From: Pseudomonas fluorescens
GTDB lineage: Bacteria > Pseudomonadota > Gammaproteobacteria > Pseudomonadales > Pseudomonadaceae
NCBI RefSeq assembly: GCF_902497895.1
Contig: NZ_CABVHQ010000024.1
Coordinates: 1 to 64,000, forward strand
Length of the DNA: 64,000 nucleotides
Direction of reading: 5' to 3'
Shown here: one piece after another, positions 27,082 through 36,256 of the stretch
Layout: each line of letters opens with the position of its first letter
Position numbering within the stretch: the stretch's first letter is position 1
The notes under the pieces: generated by a model
The model's database searches: none
The model's input: only the letters and a program-made list of their open reading frames with translations
Told to the model about the DNA's origin: nothing
Position numbers and translations under genes: made by a program

Positions 27082-28751
27082 TCCTGGTCAATGTCTCGAG
27101 AGGATGAAGACGATGATTTATATCCATCGGGCTTGTTGTCTTTGATCCGTCCGCGAATCAGCGCCTCGGGATGCCGGCCCAGGAAGTCGGTCAGCACCCG
27201 CACCGAACGCGCGGTACGCTGGACCTCATCCATGGCCTGACCAAATTGCTGGCGCTGCGGTGAATCCTCGGAAAAGCTGTCATTGGCCGAAGCCACGGTC
27301 TTCTTGGCCTGTACCAGGGTATCGCGCATCTGCGGCAGCACTTCGCCATTGACCTGTTTGAGGGTCTTCTGCAGGTCGCCGAGGGTGCCATTGAGGTTGG
27401 CGGCAATCTGGTCGATCGGCAGCTTGCTGATCTTGTCGACGACGGCTTGCAGTTGCTCCTGAAGTTTATCCAGGCTGCCCGGTATCGTTGGAATCTCTAT
27501 AGGTCGTGCCGCCACGTCGAAGTTCACCGGGGTGGCGTTCGGGACAAAATCCAGGGCGATGTAAAGTTGGCCGGTGATCAGGTTGCCGGTCCTGGCCTGG
27601 GCTCTGAGCCCCCGCGCGACGAACTGGCCCATTACTTGTACCGCCAGGTTTTCGTCGTTGACGTCGCGGTTCTTCAACATTTTTTCATGGGCCTTACCCA
27701 GCCTGCTGGGATAAATCACCGCGCCAATGATGGTGGGGAAGCTTTTCTTGACCTCGTCATAGTCCAGGTCAACCGATACCACCCGACCCAGGTTCACCCC
27801 GTGAAATTCCACCGGCGCATTGACCACCAGACCCCGCAAGGGCTGATCGAAGCGCATGCGGATGTAGCGTGCCTCGCCATCGGCCGGAGCCATGGCGGTT
27901 TGCTGGTCGTTGAACAGGGTGAACTGGGTGTTTTCTTCCGCGATCACGGGATTGGGGCTGTACTTGGGCTCAACGAACGCGATCCCGCCGGCCAGAATCG
28001 AGGCCAGCGACTCGGTGTTCACTTTCAGGCCGTCGGCGGCCAGGCTGACATCCACCCCGCTGGCGTTCCAGAATCGGCTGTCGCGGGTCACGAACCGGTC
28101 GTTCGGGGCATGGATAAAGATCTGCACCTCAACGCTTTTGCCGTCATCGGCGAGCTTATAGGACACCACTTCACCGACCGGAATACGTCGATAGTAGACG
28201 CTCGAGCCGATATCCAGCGAGCCGAGGTCGTCGGTTTTCAAACTGTAACGGGTGCCTTGCTCACCGTAGATAATCGAAGGCGGCGTTTCGAGGCCGACAA
28301 ACTTTTTTTGCGGTTTGTTCGACTCGCTGGCATCGGCACCGATAAAGGACCCGGACAATAGCGTATCGATCCCCGAGATACCTTGGGCGCCGATACGCGG
28401 CCGCACGACCCAGAAGCGCGTATTTTCAGTAGCAAAGGATTTGGCGAATCCTTCGAGGTCGATGATCACGTCGACATGGCTTTGGTCCTCGCGCAAGGTA
28501 ATCGAGGTCACCTTGCCGATGACCACGTTCTTGTATTTGACCTGGGTCTTGTTCGCCACCAGCCCTTCGGCCGTCAGGAAACTCACGGTAATCTGTGGTC
28601 CAGCCGTCCTGGCGTTATGGATCACCATGGACAACCCGACCAGGGCTGCGACAATCGGCACCAGCCATACCAGGGACACATTGAAACGTCGCCGCTTGAC
28701 CTCGGGGGTACCTGGAGCCGGCGCGGCGGTGGAACTTGGATGATCAGGCAT
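27078..28751 (-). CDS. pqiB: Intermembrane transport protein PqiB (triple MCE domain)
   Basis: 557 residues from the ATG at 28751, overlapping the end of the preceding pqiA-type gene by eight bases. A single transmembrane helix (VSLVWLVPIVAALVGLSMVI) leads to three MCE repeats, each opening with a pattern such as ITVSFLTAEGLVANKTQVKY, ARYSLKTDDLG-type and YIRMRFDQPLRGLVVNAPVE. A C-terminal coiled region (LQEQLQAVVDKISKLPIDQI) follows. In E. coli, PqiB hexamers form a syringe-like tunnel across the periplasm. Length fits E. coli PqiB (about 546). Confidence 0.9.
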   Translation of the reverse strand: MPDHPSSTAAPAPGTPEVKRRRFNVSLVWLVPIVAALVGLSMVIHNARTAGPQITVSFLTAEGLVANKTQVKYKNVVIGKVTSITLREDQSHVDVIIDLEGFAKSFATENTRFWVVRPRIGAQGISGIDTLLSGSFIGADASESNKPQKKFVGLETPPSIIYGEQGTRYSLKTDDLGSLDIGSSVYYRRIPVGEVVSYKLADDGKSVEVQIFIHAPNDRFVTRDSRFWNASGVDVSLAADGLKVNTESLASILAGGIAFVEPKYSPNPVIAEENTQFTLFNDQQTAMAPADGEARYIRMRFDQPLRGLVVNAPVEFHGVNLGRVVSVDLDYDEVKKSFPTIIGAVIYPSRLGKAHEKMLKNRDVNDENLAVQVMGQFVARGLRAQARTGNLITGQLYIALDFVPNATPVNFDVAARPIEIPTIPGSLDKLQEQLQAVVDKISKLPIDQIAANLNGTLGDLQKTLKQVNGEVLPQMRDTLVQAKKTVASANDSFSEDSPQRQQFGQAMDEVQRTARSVRVLTDFLGRHPEALIRGRIKDNKPDGYKSSSSSSRDIDQE

Positions 28752-29358
28752 TTTCAACCTCTGCGTCCCAGATGAGCCGGGGATCAAAACTCATGGCAGC
28801 GAACATCGTCATAACCACCACCAGACCGAAAAATAGAATACCGATCCGCGGATCGATGGTACTGAGGGATTTGAATTGCACCAGGGCAGCGATTACGGCC
28901 ACCACCAGCACGTCGAGCATCGACCAGTAACCGATCACTTCGATCAGTCGATAGAGCTTCGCCCGCTCGCGCATGGCCCAGCGACTGCGGCGCTGGCAGG
29001 TGATCAGCAACGTGCCGAGCACCAGGAATTTCATGCAGGGCACTGCCACGCTGGCAATAAAGATAACCAGCGCCAGGTCCCACTCGCCGGCGTTCCAGAA
29101 CTCGACGATCCCGCTGAAGATGGTGTTTTCGCTGCCGCTGCCAAAGATGTCGGTGTACATCACCGGCAGCACGTTGGCCGGGATGTAGAAGACCAGGCTG
29201 GCCAGCAAAAATGCCCAGGTACGCGCAATGCTATTGGGTTTGCGTCGATGCAGGGGTGATTCGCAACGAGCACAGCTTGGGTCCGCCGCCGGGCAGACCT
29301 GGCCGCAGGTATGGCACAAGGTCAGATTCAACTGGCTGGCATAGGGCGGCATATTCAT
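28744..29358 (-). CDS. pqiA: Paraquat-inducible protein A, second half-protein
   Basis: 204 residues from the ATG at 29358, overlapping the previous gene by four bases. It starts with a CHTCGQVCPAADPSCARCES zinc-ribbon-like cysteine cluster, then four membrane helices of the PqiA fold (WAFLLASLVFYIPANVLPVM, LIEVIGYWSMLDVLVVAVIA). E. coli PqiA is one protein with two such halves; here each half is a separate gene. It is the inner-membrane component for PqiB. Confidence 0.85.
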   Translation of the reverse strand: MNMPPYASQLNLTLCHTCGQVCPAADPSCARCESPLHRRKPNSIARTWAFLLASLVFYIPANVLPVMYTDIFGSGSENTIFSGIVEFWNAGEWDLALVIFIASVAVPCMKFLVLGTLLITCQRRSRWAMRERAKLYRLIEVIGYWSMLDVLVVAVIAALVQFKSLSTIDPRIGILFFGLVVVMTMFAAMSFDPRLIWDAEVENA

Positions 29359-29966
29359 CGAATGACGTCCTCCAGGTCTTTCCACAGCCTGCGGATGCCT
29401 TTACCGGAAATCAGGATGATCAGCACGGTGAGCATGGCCAGCGCCCACAATCCCGTCCCCGGATGCACATCGAGCATGCCCGCCAGTTTGATGATGGCCA
29501 CCAGAATGCCCAGCAAGCACACTTCGAGCATGCTCCAGGGCCGCAGGTGTTCCAGGGCGCGCATGCAGTTCTTGAATCCGGGAGCCGCGCGCCCGGCCAG
29601 GGCAAAGCCGAGCACCCAGCACGACAGGCAGATTTGCAGGAGTGGCGCGAGGATGATCGCCAGCCCCGTCACCGCCGCAATCACGCTGATCTCGCCTTGC
29701 GCCAGGGCTTGCACCGACTGCCACAGCGTCGCTTGATTACTCAGGCCTTGCAGGCTGATGGTCATGATCGGGAACGCGTTGGCGAACACGAACAACAGCG
29801 CGGCGCTGATGGACAGTGCCAGCAGTTGTTGAATGCTGAACGGGTCGGGGCGATCCAGAATGGCTGCGCAACGAATGCAACGAGCCGTCTGGGCCTTCGC
29901 CAGAGGGACTGCCTTGTACACCGAGTCGCAGTGCTCGCAGATGATCCAGGCAGGAGAAGATGTCAT
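29355..29966 (-). CDS. pqiA: Paraquat-inducible protein A, first half-protein
   Basis: 203 residues. N-terminal CEHCDSV and CIRCAA form the two Cys pairs of a zinc ribbon, followed by four hydrophobic helices (LLALSISAALLFVFANAFPI; VIAAVTGLAIILAPLLQICL). It is first in the four-gene pqi operon, in which every junction overlaps (4, 8 and 4 bases), so all products are made in a coupled fashion. It pairs with the next gene to give the equivalent of full-length PqiA. Confidence 0.85.
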   Translation of the reverse strand: MTSSPAWIICEHCDSVYKAVPLAKAQTARCIRCAAILDRPDPFSIQQLLALSISAALLFVFANAFPIMTISLQGLSNQATLWQSVQALAQGEISVIAAVTGLAIILAPLLQICLSCWVLGFALAGRAAPGFKNCMRALEHLRPWSMLEVCLLGILVAIIKLAGMLDVHPGTGLWALAMLTVLIILISGKGIRRLWKDLEDVIR

Positions 29967-30120
29967 AGGCTCGACTGAGTCATAGGAAGATCCGTTTCTC
30001 GGGACTGCAGACTATCGTCTGATTCCAGGGGCGATTTACTCTGTGGAGTCTAGTGCGAGGCGGCTTTAACGCCAGTCAGGCGAGGAACAGCCAGATCCGG
30101 ATTTTTGGTTGATTCGGAAT

Positions 30121-30324
30121 CCACCCCTCACCCCAACCCTCTCCCCAAGGGGGAGAGGGAGCTGATCTTGAGTGTCTATCGAGTTGCTGCGACCTGTGAA
30201 ACCAAGTCGATTAAGGATTCAGCCTAGTACTTTCAGGTCGCAGTACATCCGCAGAAACCCACATTCTGCCCCCTCGCCCCCTTGGGGCGGTCCGACGTTT
30301 CGGGAGGGTTGGGGTGAGGGGTGG
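30121..30324. repeat. Inverted pair of CCACCCCTCACCCCAACCC repeat
   Basis: CCACCCCTCACCCCAACCC at 30121 and its exact complement ending at 30324 are 204 bases apart; AATCC flanks extend the match to about 24 bases. The left copy continues into CTCCCCAAGGGGGAGAGGG, itself a hairpin; the right one is preceded by CCCCCTTGGGGCGG. It occupies the gene-free stretch 29967-30449 between pqiA and the hydrolase; I see no gene in it. A single copy is at 186-212. Confidence 0.75.
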
Positions 30325-30449
30325 ATTTTGAGCCTGGTGGAGATCAACAACCCGGCAAGAGCTGAAGGCATGAACCGACTTGTCGAACGAAGACAGCGTG
30401 TTAGCCTCCAATGGCGCAAATAGCAGTAACCGAACAACAGAGAGTTGTC

Positions 30450-31679
30450 ATGTTCAGTTTTATCAAAACCATGAATATTCCCGCCCAATGCCTTGCCGCC
30501 GTGACCGCCTTCTTCTGCGGTTCGCTGGCCAGCGCCGACACTGGTCAGCCCGAGCTGGCCGGGCGTCTCGACGGGGTGATCGAGCGCGCCGTCGCCGAGC
30601 AGCGGATCGTCGGTACTGTGGTGATAGTCCTTCGCGACGGTCAGGTGGTTTACCGCCGGGCCGCCGGTTTCGCCGATCGCGAGGCGGCCAGCCCGATGAC
30701 CCAGGACACGATTTTCCGTCTCGCCTCCGTCACCAAACCGATAGTCTCGGCCGCAACCATGCGCCTGGTCGAGCAAGGCCGCTTGTCTCTGGATGATCGG
30801 GTCAGTCGCTGGCTGCCAGATTTTCGGCCCCAACTGGCCGACGGCAGCGAACCGGACATCCGCATCCGCCAGCTGCTCAACCATACAGCCGGCCTGAGTT
30901 ATGGTTTGCTGGAAACCGAGCACGGGCCTTATCGCACCGCGGGGGTCTCGGATGGCCTGGCTGAACCGGATATCAGCCTTGAGGAAAACCTCAAGCGCAT
31001 AACCAGCGTGCCTCTGAGCTATCCGCCGGGCACCCAGTGGCGGTATTCCATGGCTACCGATGTGTTGGGCGCGGTGTTGCAAAAAGTCACGGGGCAGAGC
31101 CTGCCGATGCTGGTCGAAGCGTTGGTCACCGGCCCGGCCGGCATGCGCGATACAGCGTTCTCGGTGGGCGATATCCAGCGCCTCTCGGCGGTGTACAGCG
31201 ACGGCCATCCGGTGCCGATGCGAATGGCCGATGAGGCTGTGATCAAATCCGGCGAAAGCAGCACGCTGTTCTCCTTGAAACGGATTCTCGACCCTCAGGC
31301 CTACCCGTCAGGCGGTGCCGGCATGGCCGGGACCGCCGGGGATTTCAGCAGCTTTCTGGAAATCCTGCGCCAGGGCGGCGGGTCTATCCTGTCACCCGGT
31401 AGCGTGCAGTCGATGATGAGCGATAAGGTCGGGCCCCAGGCGCAGACCCAGGGGCCGGGTTGGGGCTTCGGTTACGGCTGGGCGGTGCTGGATGATCCGT
31501 CGCTGACGAAAACCCCACAGTCCAAGGGCACGATTCAGTGGGGCGGTGCCTATGGTCACAGCTGGTTTGTCGATCCGCTGGCGAAGCTGACCGTGGTGGC
31601 CCTGACCAATACCGCGTTCGAAGGCATGTCCGGGGCGTTTACGCGGGAGATTCGAGATGCGGTGTATCCGGCGCAATGA
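30450..31679 (+). CDS. Serine hydrolase of the beta-lactamase class C / EstB-like family
   Basis: 409 residues from the ATG at 30450. A Sec signal peptide (about 1-29, ending SLASA) directs it to the periplasm. The catalytic SxxK is SVTK (Ser93, Lys96) and the Tyr motif is WRYSMATDVLG with Tyr199. The C-terminal region has WGGAYGHSWFVDP in place of a lactamase KTG motif. This pattern is typical of EstB-type esterases and D-aminopeptidase relatives rather than true AmpC. The substrate is unknown. Confidence 0.85.
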   Translation: MFSFIKTMNIPAQCLAAVTAFFCGSLASADTGQPELAGRLDGVIERAVAEQRIVGTVVIVLRDGQVVYRRAAGFADREAASPMTQDTIFRLASVTKPIVSAATMRLVEQGRLSLDDRVSRWLPDFRPQLADGSEPDIRIRQLLNHTAGLSYGLLETEHGPYRTAGVSDGLAEPDISLEENLKRITSVPLSYPPGTQWRYSMATDVLGAVLQKVTGQSLPMLVEALVTGPAGMRDTAFSVGDIQRLSAVYSDGHPVPMRMADEAVIKSGESSTLFSLKRILDPQAYPSGGAGMAGTAGDFSSFLEILRQGGGSILSPGSVQSMMSDKVGPQAQTQGPGWGFGYGWAVLDDPSLTKTPQSKGTIQWGGAYGHSWFVDPLAKLTVVALTNTAFEGMSGAFTREIRDAVYPAQ

Positions 31680-31720
31680 GGGGGCTCAATGCGAGTCAGT
31701 GAAAGCGTTACGCGAACCGT

Positions 31721-31860
31721 CGTAGCAGCTGCCGAGCCTGCGAGGCTGCGTTCGGCCGCGCAGCGGTCGTAAAATCAGGCACTGCGGTATTCCAGACACA
31801 CCGTGGAAGCAGAATTTACGACTGCTGCGCAGCCGAACGCAGCCTTCGGCAGCTGCTACG
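31721..31860. repeat. REP pair
   Basis: CGTAGCAGCTGCCGAGCCTG begins the left copy and the inverted copy ends GGCAGCTGCTACG at 31860. It lies between the convergent 3' ends of the hydrolase and helicase genes, a usual REP location. Confidence 0.8.
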
Positions 31861-34141
31861 GGGAATGTGCGGAGTCAGCCGCGAATTGTCTGACTGACCA
31901 CCACCGTGGCAGCAATTGCTGCACCCTGGCTTGCGCAAAGCGGTCGTCGATCAACATCACCACGCCGCGGTCTTGCTGGGTACGGATCACCCTGCCGGCG
32001 GCCTGCACCACCTTCTGGACACCAGGAAACAGGTAGGTGTAGTCATAACCGGCGCCGAAGATCGCGGCCATGCGCTGTTTCAGCTGCTCGTTTACCGGGT
32101 TCAGCTGGGCTAGCCCCAAGGTGGCGATAAAGGCGCCGATCAAGCGTGCGCCGGGCAAGTCGATGCCTTCGCCAAACGCCCCGCCGAGCACCGCAAAGCC
32201 GACACCCTGGCTGCTGGTGGTGAATTGCTCGAGAAAGGCCTGACGTTGCCCTTCGTCCATGCCCCGCGATTGTGACCACAGCTTGATATACGGGTATTTC
32301 TCGGCCAGCAACTGCTCCACCTGCTGCAAATAATCGAAGCTGCTGAAGAACGCCAGGTAGTTGCCCGGACGCTGTTCAAACTGCGCGGCGATCAATTCGA
32401 CGATGGGCGCCAGCGATGCCTGGCGATGCACGAAACGGGTGGAGATCCGGCTGACGATATGCACATCCAGTTGGTCAGCGCTGAACGGTGACTCGACATC
32501 CACCCAGACGGTGTCAGTCGGCAGCCCGAGTAAATCCCCATAGTAGTGCCGAGGGGTCAGGGTCGCGGAAAACAGCACGCTGCTGCGAGCCGCCGCCAGC
32601 CTGGGGCGGATGAAACCGGCGGGCACCACGTTGCGCAGGCACAACTGCGAGACACTGCGTTTGGTGCTCAACTCACGCTTGCTGATATCGAACAGGAACT
32701 GCTCATCGAACAGCTCGGCGACCCGGGAAAACTGCAGCGCCTCGAAATAGAAACCCTGCAGCGCACTGTCCAGCCCCTGGGGATGGTCGTTGAGGTAATC
32801 ACCGAAGGCGGCGATGCACAGCGACAGCGCCTGCAGCAGTTTTTCCGGAGTCCGGGCGTAGGCCTGATAGGGCCGGATCTGCTCTTTGTGCAGGGCATTC
32901 CATTCACGGTTCAAGCGCTGCAAGGACTTCTTCAACGGGTCTGGCGCGCTGTGGCGCACGCTGTTCAAGGTCGATTGATCAAGGCTCGCGCTGTACATCT
33001 GCCGACCGCGCTCGACCAGGTTATGGGCCTCGTCGACCAGTACCGCGACCCGCCACTGGTTGAGTTGCGCCAGCCCGAACAGCAAGGCGCTGAAGTCGAA
33101 ATAGTAGTTGTAGTCGGCCACCACCACATCAGCCCAGCGGGCCATTTCCTGGCTCAGGTAATAGGGGCAGACCTCATGCTTGAGGGCGATTTGCCGCAGC
33201 CTGGCTTGATCCCAGACCTTAGATTGAGTGGCCTCCTGGCGGGCCGCCGGCAGACGATCATAAAAGCCCTTGGCCAAGGGGCAGGATTCACCGTGGCAGG
33301 CTTTGTCCAGGTGCTCGCAGGCCTTGTCCCGCGCCACCAGCTCGAGCACCCGCAATGGCAGCTGCGGCGCGCTGTCGTGGATCACCCGGGCGGCATCGAG
33401 GGCGAGTTGCCGGCCCGGAGTCTTGGCGGTGAGGAAAAACACCTTGTCCAGTTGCTGCGGTACCAGCGCCTTGAGCATCGGAAACAGCGTACCCACGGTC
33501 TTGCCAATGCCGGTTGGCGCCTGGGCCATCAGGCAGCGGCCGGTACTCACCGCCTTGAACACCGATTCCGCCAGGTGGCGTTGGCCCGGGCGAAAGTCAG
33601 GGTGAGGAAAACGCAATAGCTGCGCCGCCTGATTACGCGCCTCGCGATGGGCCATTTCCTGCTCGGCCCACTGCAAGAACAGGCTGCAATGGCGATTGAA
33701 GAACGGCTCCAGATCCGCAGCGCTCCAGGCTTCCACCAGCCGGGTTTCCTTTTCGCTGACGATATCGAAATACACCAGCGCCAGGCTGATTTCGGGCAGC
33801 TGCAATTGCTGGCACATCAACCAGCCATAGATTTTCGCCTGAGCCCAGTGCAGCTGACGATGATTGGCCGGCATGGCGTTCAGGTCGCCGCGATAAGTTT
33901 TCACTTCTTCGAGCTGGTTCTGGCCGGGGTCGTAGCCGTCCGCCCTGCCCCTGACCCGCAATTGCCGGAACTGGCCCTCGAGCGCGACTTCGGTTTGATA
34001 ACCCGGGTTACGTCGCGAGGCGACGGTGCGGTGACCGACGATGCCTTCCAGCGCCGTCGGCGACGGGGTAAAGCGCAAGTCGAGATCACCGACCTTGGCG
34101 GTGAACTCGCACAAGGCACGTACCGCGATGCTGTAGTTCAC
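31856..34141 (-). CDS. XPD/DinG-like iron-sulfur helicase with N-terminal nuclease-like domain
   Basis: 761 residues from a GTG at 34141 that overlaps the FAN1 stop (GTGA). The N-terminal about 170 residues look like a PD-(D/E)XK nuclease of the Cas4/RecB type: RGRADGYD (Asp68) and LEEVKTYRG (Glu79, Lys81). Walker A is APTGIGKT (208-215). A four-cysteine cluster follows, ACEHLDKACHGESCPLAKG plus a Cys in HEVCPYYL, as in XPD-type Fe-S helicases. The DEAH box is VLVDEAHNLVERG. The C-terminal motif VI region is QAAGRVIRTQQDRGV. It should unwind DNA 5' to 3' in repair alongside FAN1. Confidence 0.85.
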   Translation of the reverse strand: MNYSIAVRALCEFTAKVGDLDLRFTPSPTALEGIVGHRTVASRRNPGYQTEVALEGQFRQLRVRGRADGYDPGQNQLEEVKTYRGDLNAMPANHRQLHWAQAKIYGWLMCQQLQLPEISLALVYFDIVSEKETRLVEAWSAADLEPFFNRHCSLFLQWAEQEMAHREARNQAAQLLRFPHPDFRPGQRHLAESVFKAVSTGRCLMAQAPTGIGKTVGTLFPMLKALVPQQLDKVFFLTAKTPGRQLALDAARVIHDSAPQLPLRVLELVARDKACEHLDKACHGESCPLAKGFYDRLPAARQEATQSKVWDQARLRQIALKHEVCPYYLSQEMARWADVVVADYNYYFDFSALLFGLAQLNQWRVAVLVDEAHNLVERGRQMYSASLDQSTLNSVRHSAPDPLKKSLQRLNREWNALHKEQIRPYQAYARTPEKLLQALSLCIAAFGDYLNDHPQGLDSALQGFYFEALQFSRVAELFDEQFLFDISKRELSTKRSVSQLCLRNVVPAGFIRPRLAAARSSVLFSATLTPRHYYGDLLGLPTDTVWVDVESPFSADQLDVHIVSRISTRFVHRQASLAPIVELIAAQFEQRPGNYLAFFSSFDYLQQVEQLLAEKYPYIKLWSQSRGMDEGQRQAFLEQFTTSSQGVGFAVLGGAFGEGIDLPGARLIGAFIATLGLAQLNPVNEQLKQRMAAIFGAGYDYTYLFPGVQKVVQAAGRVIRTQQDRGVVMLIDDRFAQARVQQLLPRWWSVRQFAADSAHSP

Positions 34142-35790
34142 GTGCCCTGCTCCGCCCATTGCACATAACAGACGGCCACCGGCATCTGATGTTGCTGACA
34201 GAAATCCAGCCAGCGCAATTGGTTGTCCTGCAGCCGATCCCCCGGGCCTTTGACTTCGATCATGCGGTAGGTTTTCTGCCGCGGCCAGAACTGGATCAGG
34301 TCCGGCATGCCGGCGCGGTTGGCCTTGATGTCCAGCAGCAAGCGATTGAACCAGTGCTTGAGGTGTTCGGCCGGCAGGCAATCGAGGGCCTGCTCGAGCA
34401 AGTCCTCGGTCAAGACGCCCCAGAACACGAATGGCGACTGCACGCCCCACTTGGCTACGTAACGCTGGCGGATGGTCTCGAGATAACGCCCGTCGTCCAG
34501 TTCCGCCAGGCAGGCCCGGAACAGCTCGGCGCGCCGCGCATGAAAGTCCTCGTTGAGCAGGTCCACCGGTCCGCGCTGGAACGGGTGAAAAAACGCCCCG
34601 GGCAACGGCGCAAAGATCGCCGGCCAGCACAGCAGCCCGAACAGCGAATTGATCAGGCCGTTCTCGACATAGTGCACCGGTGCCTGGGCGTCATCGAGGT
34701 GGGCCTGGACATGCAGTTCGACCGACAACGCCGGGTCGGTTCTTGGCAGGTTGAGATCCAGGCGCAACATATCCCGCGCCACCGTTCGCGGCATGGCCGG
34801 GCCACCGAGCTTGCGCCGCAGCCTTGGCAGGACACGCAGCAGTTGCTGTTGCTCGGCGGCGCTTTCCGGGAACTGTCCGGCGTGGCTGGCCAGCTCCATT
34901 GCCAGCGGATACTTGCCGCTGCGCTCAAGCACCCGGATCAAACGCAGCCTGGCGCCGGGATAAGCGCAGGTGCGATAGATGGCCAGCGCCGCCGGCAACT
35001 CGTCGATTCGTTCGCAGTGCTGACCGAGCTGGAACAACAGTCTGGCGCGACGCCGCTCAAGCCAGGGGTTGTCGGTCTGCAGCGCATTGATCTGCTCAAG
35101 CACTTCGCTCACTGATTCGCCGGCCTCGAAGCATTCCTGGCAGTGCTGCAGGTACACAAAGCCATCCACGTCGTCCCGGCTGCGCAAGCCACGGGATTCG
35201 GCGCAAAACTCGACTTTTTCGTAGGTAAAGATCCCCAGGTCCGCCAGCACGAACTCCGACCAGTCCTGGTAGAGGTTGCCAAAGAACATCAACCGCAGCC
35301 GGTCGCACAGGCCCATGATGGTCAGGGTAAACAGCCGGTCGTCCAGGGTCGGACACCATTGCTTGAAGGTTTGGATTTCGCTGAACTGCCCGCTCAGGCA
35401 GGCAAGCCATGCGGTTTTTTTCGCCTTGGGCTGATCGATCGCGAAGTTGAAGCACTGGAGTATTTCCTGTTTCAACAGCACATCGCACAGCTCTTCAATG
35501 CTCAGCAGCGCCTGCTCATCAACCCAGCCCAGCCGCAGCAAGGGTTCGACCGCAGGCAAAATCTCGCCAATTTCCTGATAACACAGTTTGCCGGCGCGAA
35601 ACCGCAGGCCCTTGCGCATCACCATTCTGACCAGCAATGCCTGGGAGGCTTGGGGAAGATGCCTGAAGTCGAGCATGAACTGCTGCTCTTGCGCGCTCAG
35701 CATATCGGCGTAACGTTGCGCAAGCCAATCAAGCACTTGCACGAAGTTGTCAAGGTAATAGAAAGGATTGTCGAGCGGGTTGGAAGTCAC
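34138..35790 (-). CDS. FAN1-type structure-specific nuclease (VRR-NUC domain)
   Basis: 550 residues. The C-terminal VRR_NUC catalytic motif is complete: GMPDLIQFW, then RMIEVKGPGDRLQDNQLRWL (Asp, Glu, Lys and Gln positions present). The N-terminal part (NPFYYLDNFVQVLDWLAQRY; QALLVRMVMRKGLRFR) matches bacterial FAN1, whose P. aeruginosa structure is known. FAN1 cleaves 5' flaps and processes interstrand crosslinks. It is first in a two-gene operon with the Fe-S helicase. Between this gene and the lipoprotein at 36011, AAAAGGC-CATCA-GCCTTTT (35935-35953) forms a small palindrome. Confidence 0.9.
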   Translation of the reverse strand: MTSNPLDNPFYYLDNFVQVLDWLAQRYADMLSAQEQQFMLDFRHLPQASQALLVRMVMRKGLRFRAGKLCYQEIGEILPAVEPLLRLGWVDEQALLSIEELCDVLLKQEILQCFNFAIDQPKAKKTAWLACLSGQFSEIQTFKQWCPTLDDRLFTLTIMGLCDRLRLMFFGNLYQDWSEFVLADLGIFTYEKVEFCAESRGLRSRDDVDGFVYLQHCQECFEAGESVSEVLEQINALQTDNPWLERRRARLLFQLGQHCERIDELPAALAIYRTCAYPGARLRLIRVLERSGKYPLAMELASHAGQFPESAAEQQQLLRVLPRLRRKLGGPAMPRTVARDMLRLDLNLPRTDPALSVELHVQAHLDDAQAPVHYVENGLINSLFGLLCWPAIFAPLPGAFFHPFQRGPVDLLNEDFHARRAELFRACLAELDDGRYLETIRQRYVAKWGVQSPFVFWGVLTEDLLEQALDCLPAEHLKHWFNRLLLDIKANRAGMPDLIQFWPRQKTYRMIEVKGPGDRLQDNQLRWLDFCQQHQMPVAVCYVQWAEQGT

Positions 35791-36010
35791 GGATCTAGCG
35801 CGCCACGGTAGCTGGATACTGGTTATGCGTACAGATAGCAGCTCAAGCCCCGGGCTTGCAAACGGTATTGGATAAGCGGCTGAATCAGCGGCTTTTTTCT
35901 TTCGGGCAGAGAACTTTCGCTCAGCTGACTACACAAAAGGCCATCAGCCTTTTATACATGATTCGCTTCAGCCGAAGCGGTCGAATGATCTTTCAAGGAG
36001 AGTTTTGTCC

Positions 36011-36235
36011 ATGAACATCAAAATACTGGGTTTTCCTCTGGCGGTAGCAGCGCTTCTGGCATTGGCCGGTTGCGCTTCGCCGACAATAGTGACGATGCAG
36101 GATGGCACTCAGTACCTGACCAAGGATGCACCGAAAACCAAGACCAAAGACGGTTTCTACGAGTTCGAAGACATATCCGGCAGGAAGGTCAAGGTCAACG
36201 CGGATGATGTCGCTACTGTGCGCGAGGAAGACTGA
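36011..36235 (+). CDS. YgdI/YgdR-family small lipoprotein
   Basis: 74 residues from the ATG at 36011, with AAGGAGAG upstream. The lipobox is LALAGC (Cys21). The mature part is the DUF903 SH3-like fold: TIVTMQDGTQYLTKD, GFYEFEDISGRKVKVNADDV. Such lipoproteins are abundant envelope proteins of unknown role. It is a single gene divergent from FAN1. Confidence 0.85.
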   Translation: MNIKILGFPLAVAALLALAGCASPTIVTMQDGTQYLTKDAPKTKTKDGFYEFEDISGRKVKVNADDVATVREED

Positions 36236-36256
36236 AATCTGGCTCCGCACATTCCT

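Noticed and set aside
30450..31679. AmpC beta-lactamase
   Set aside because: SxxK is present but the Tyr motif is YSM rather than YAN and no KTG triad is seen; an EstB-like esterase fits better.
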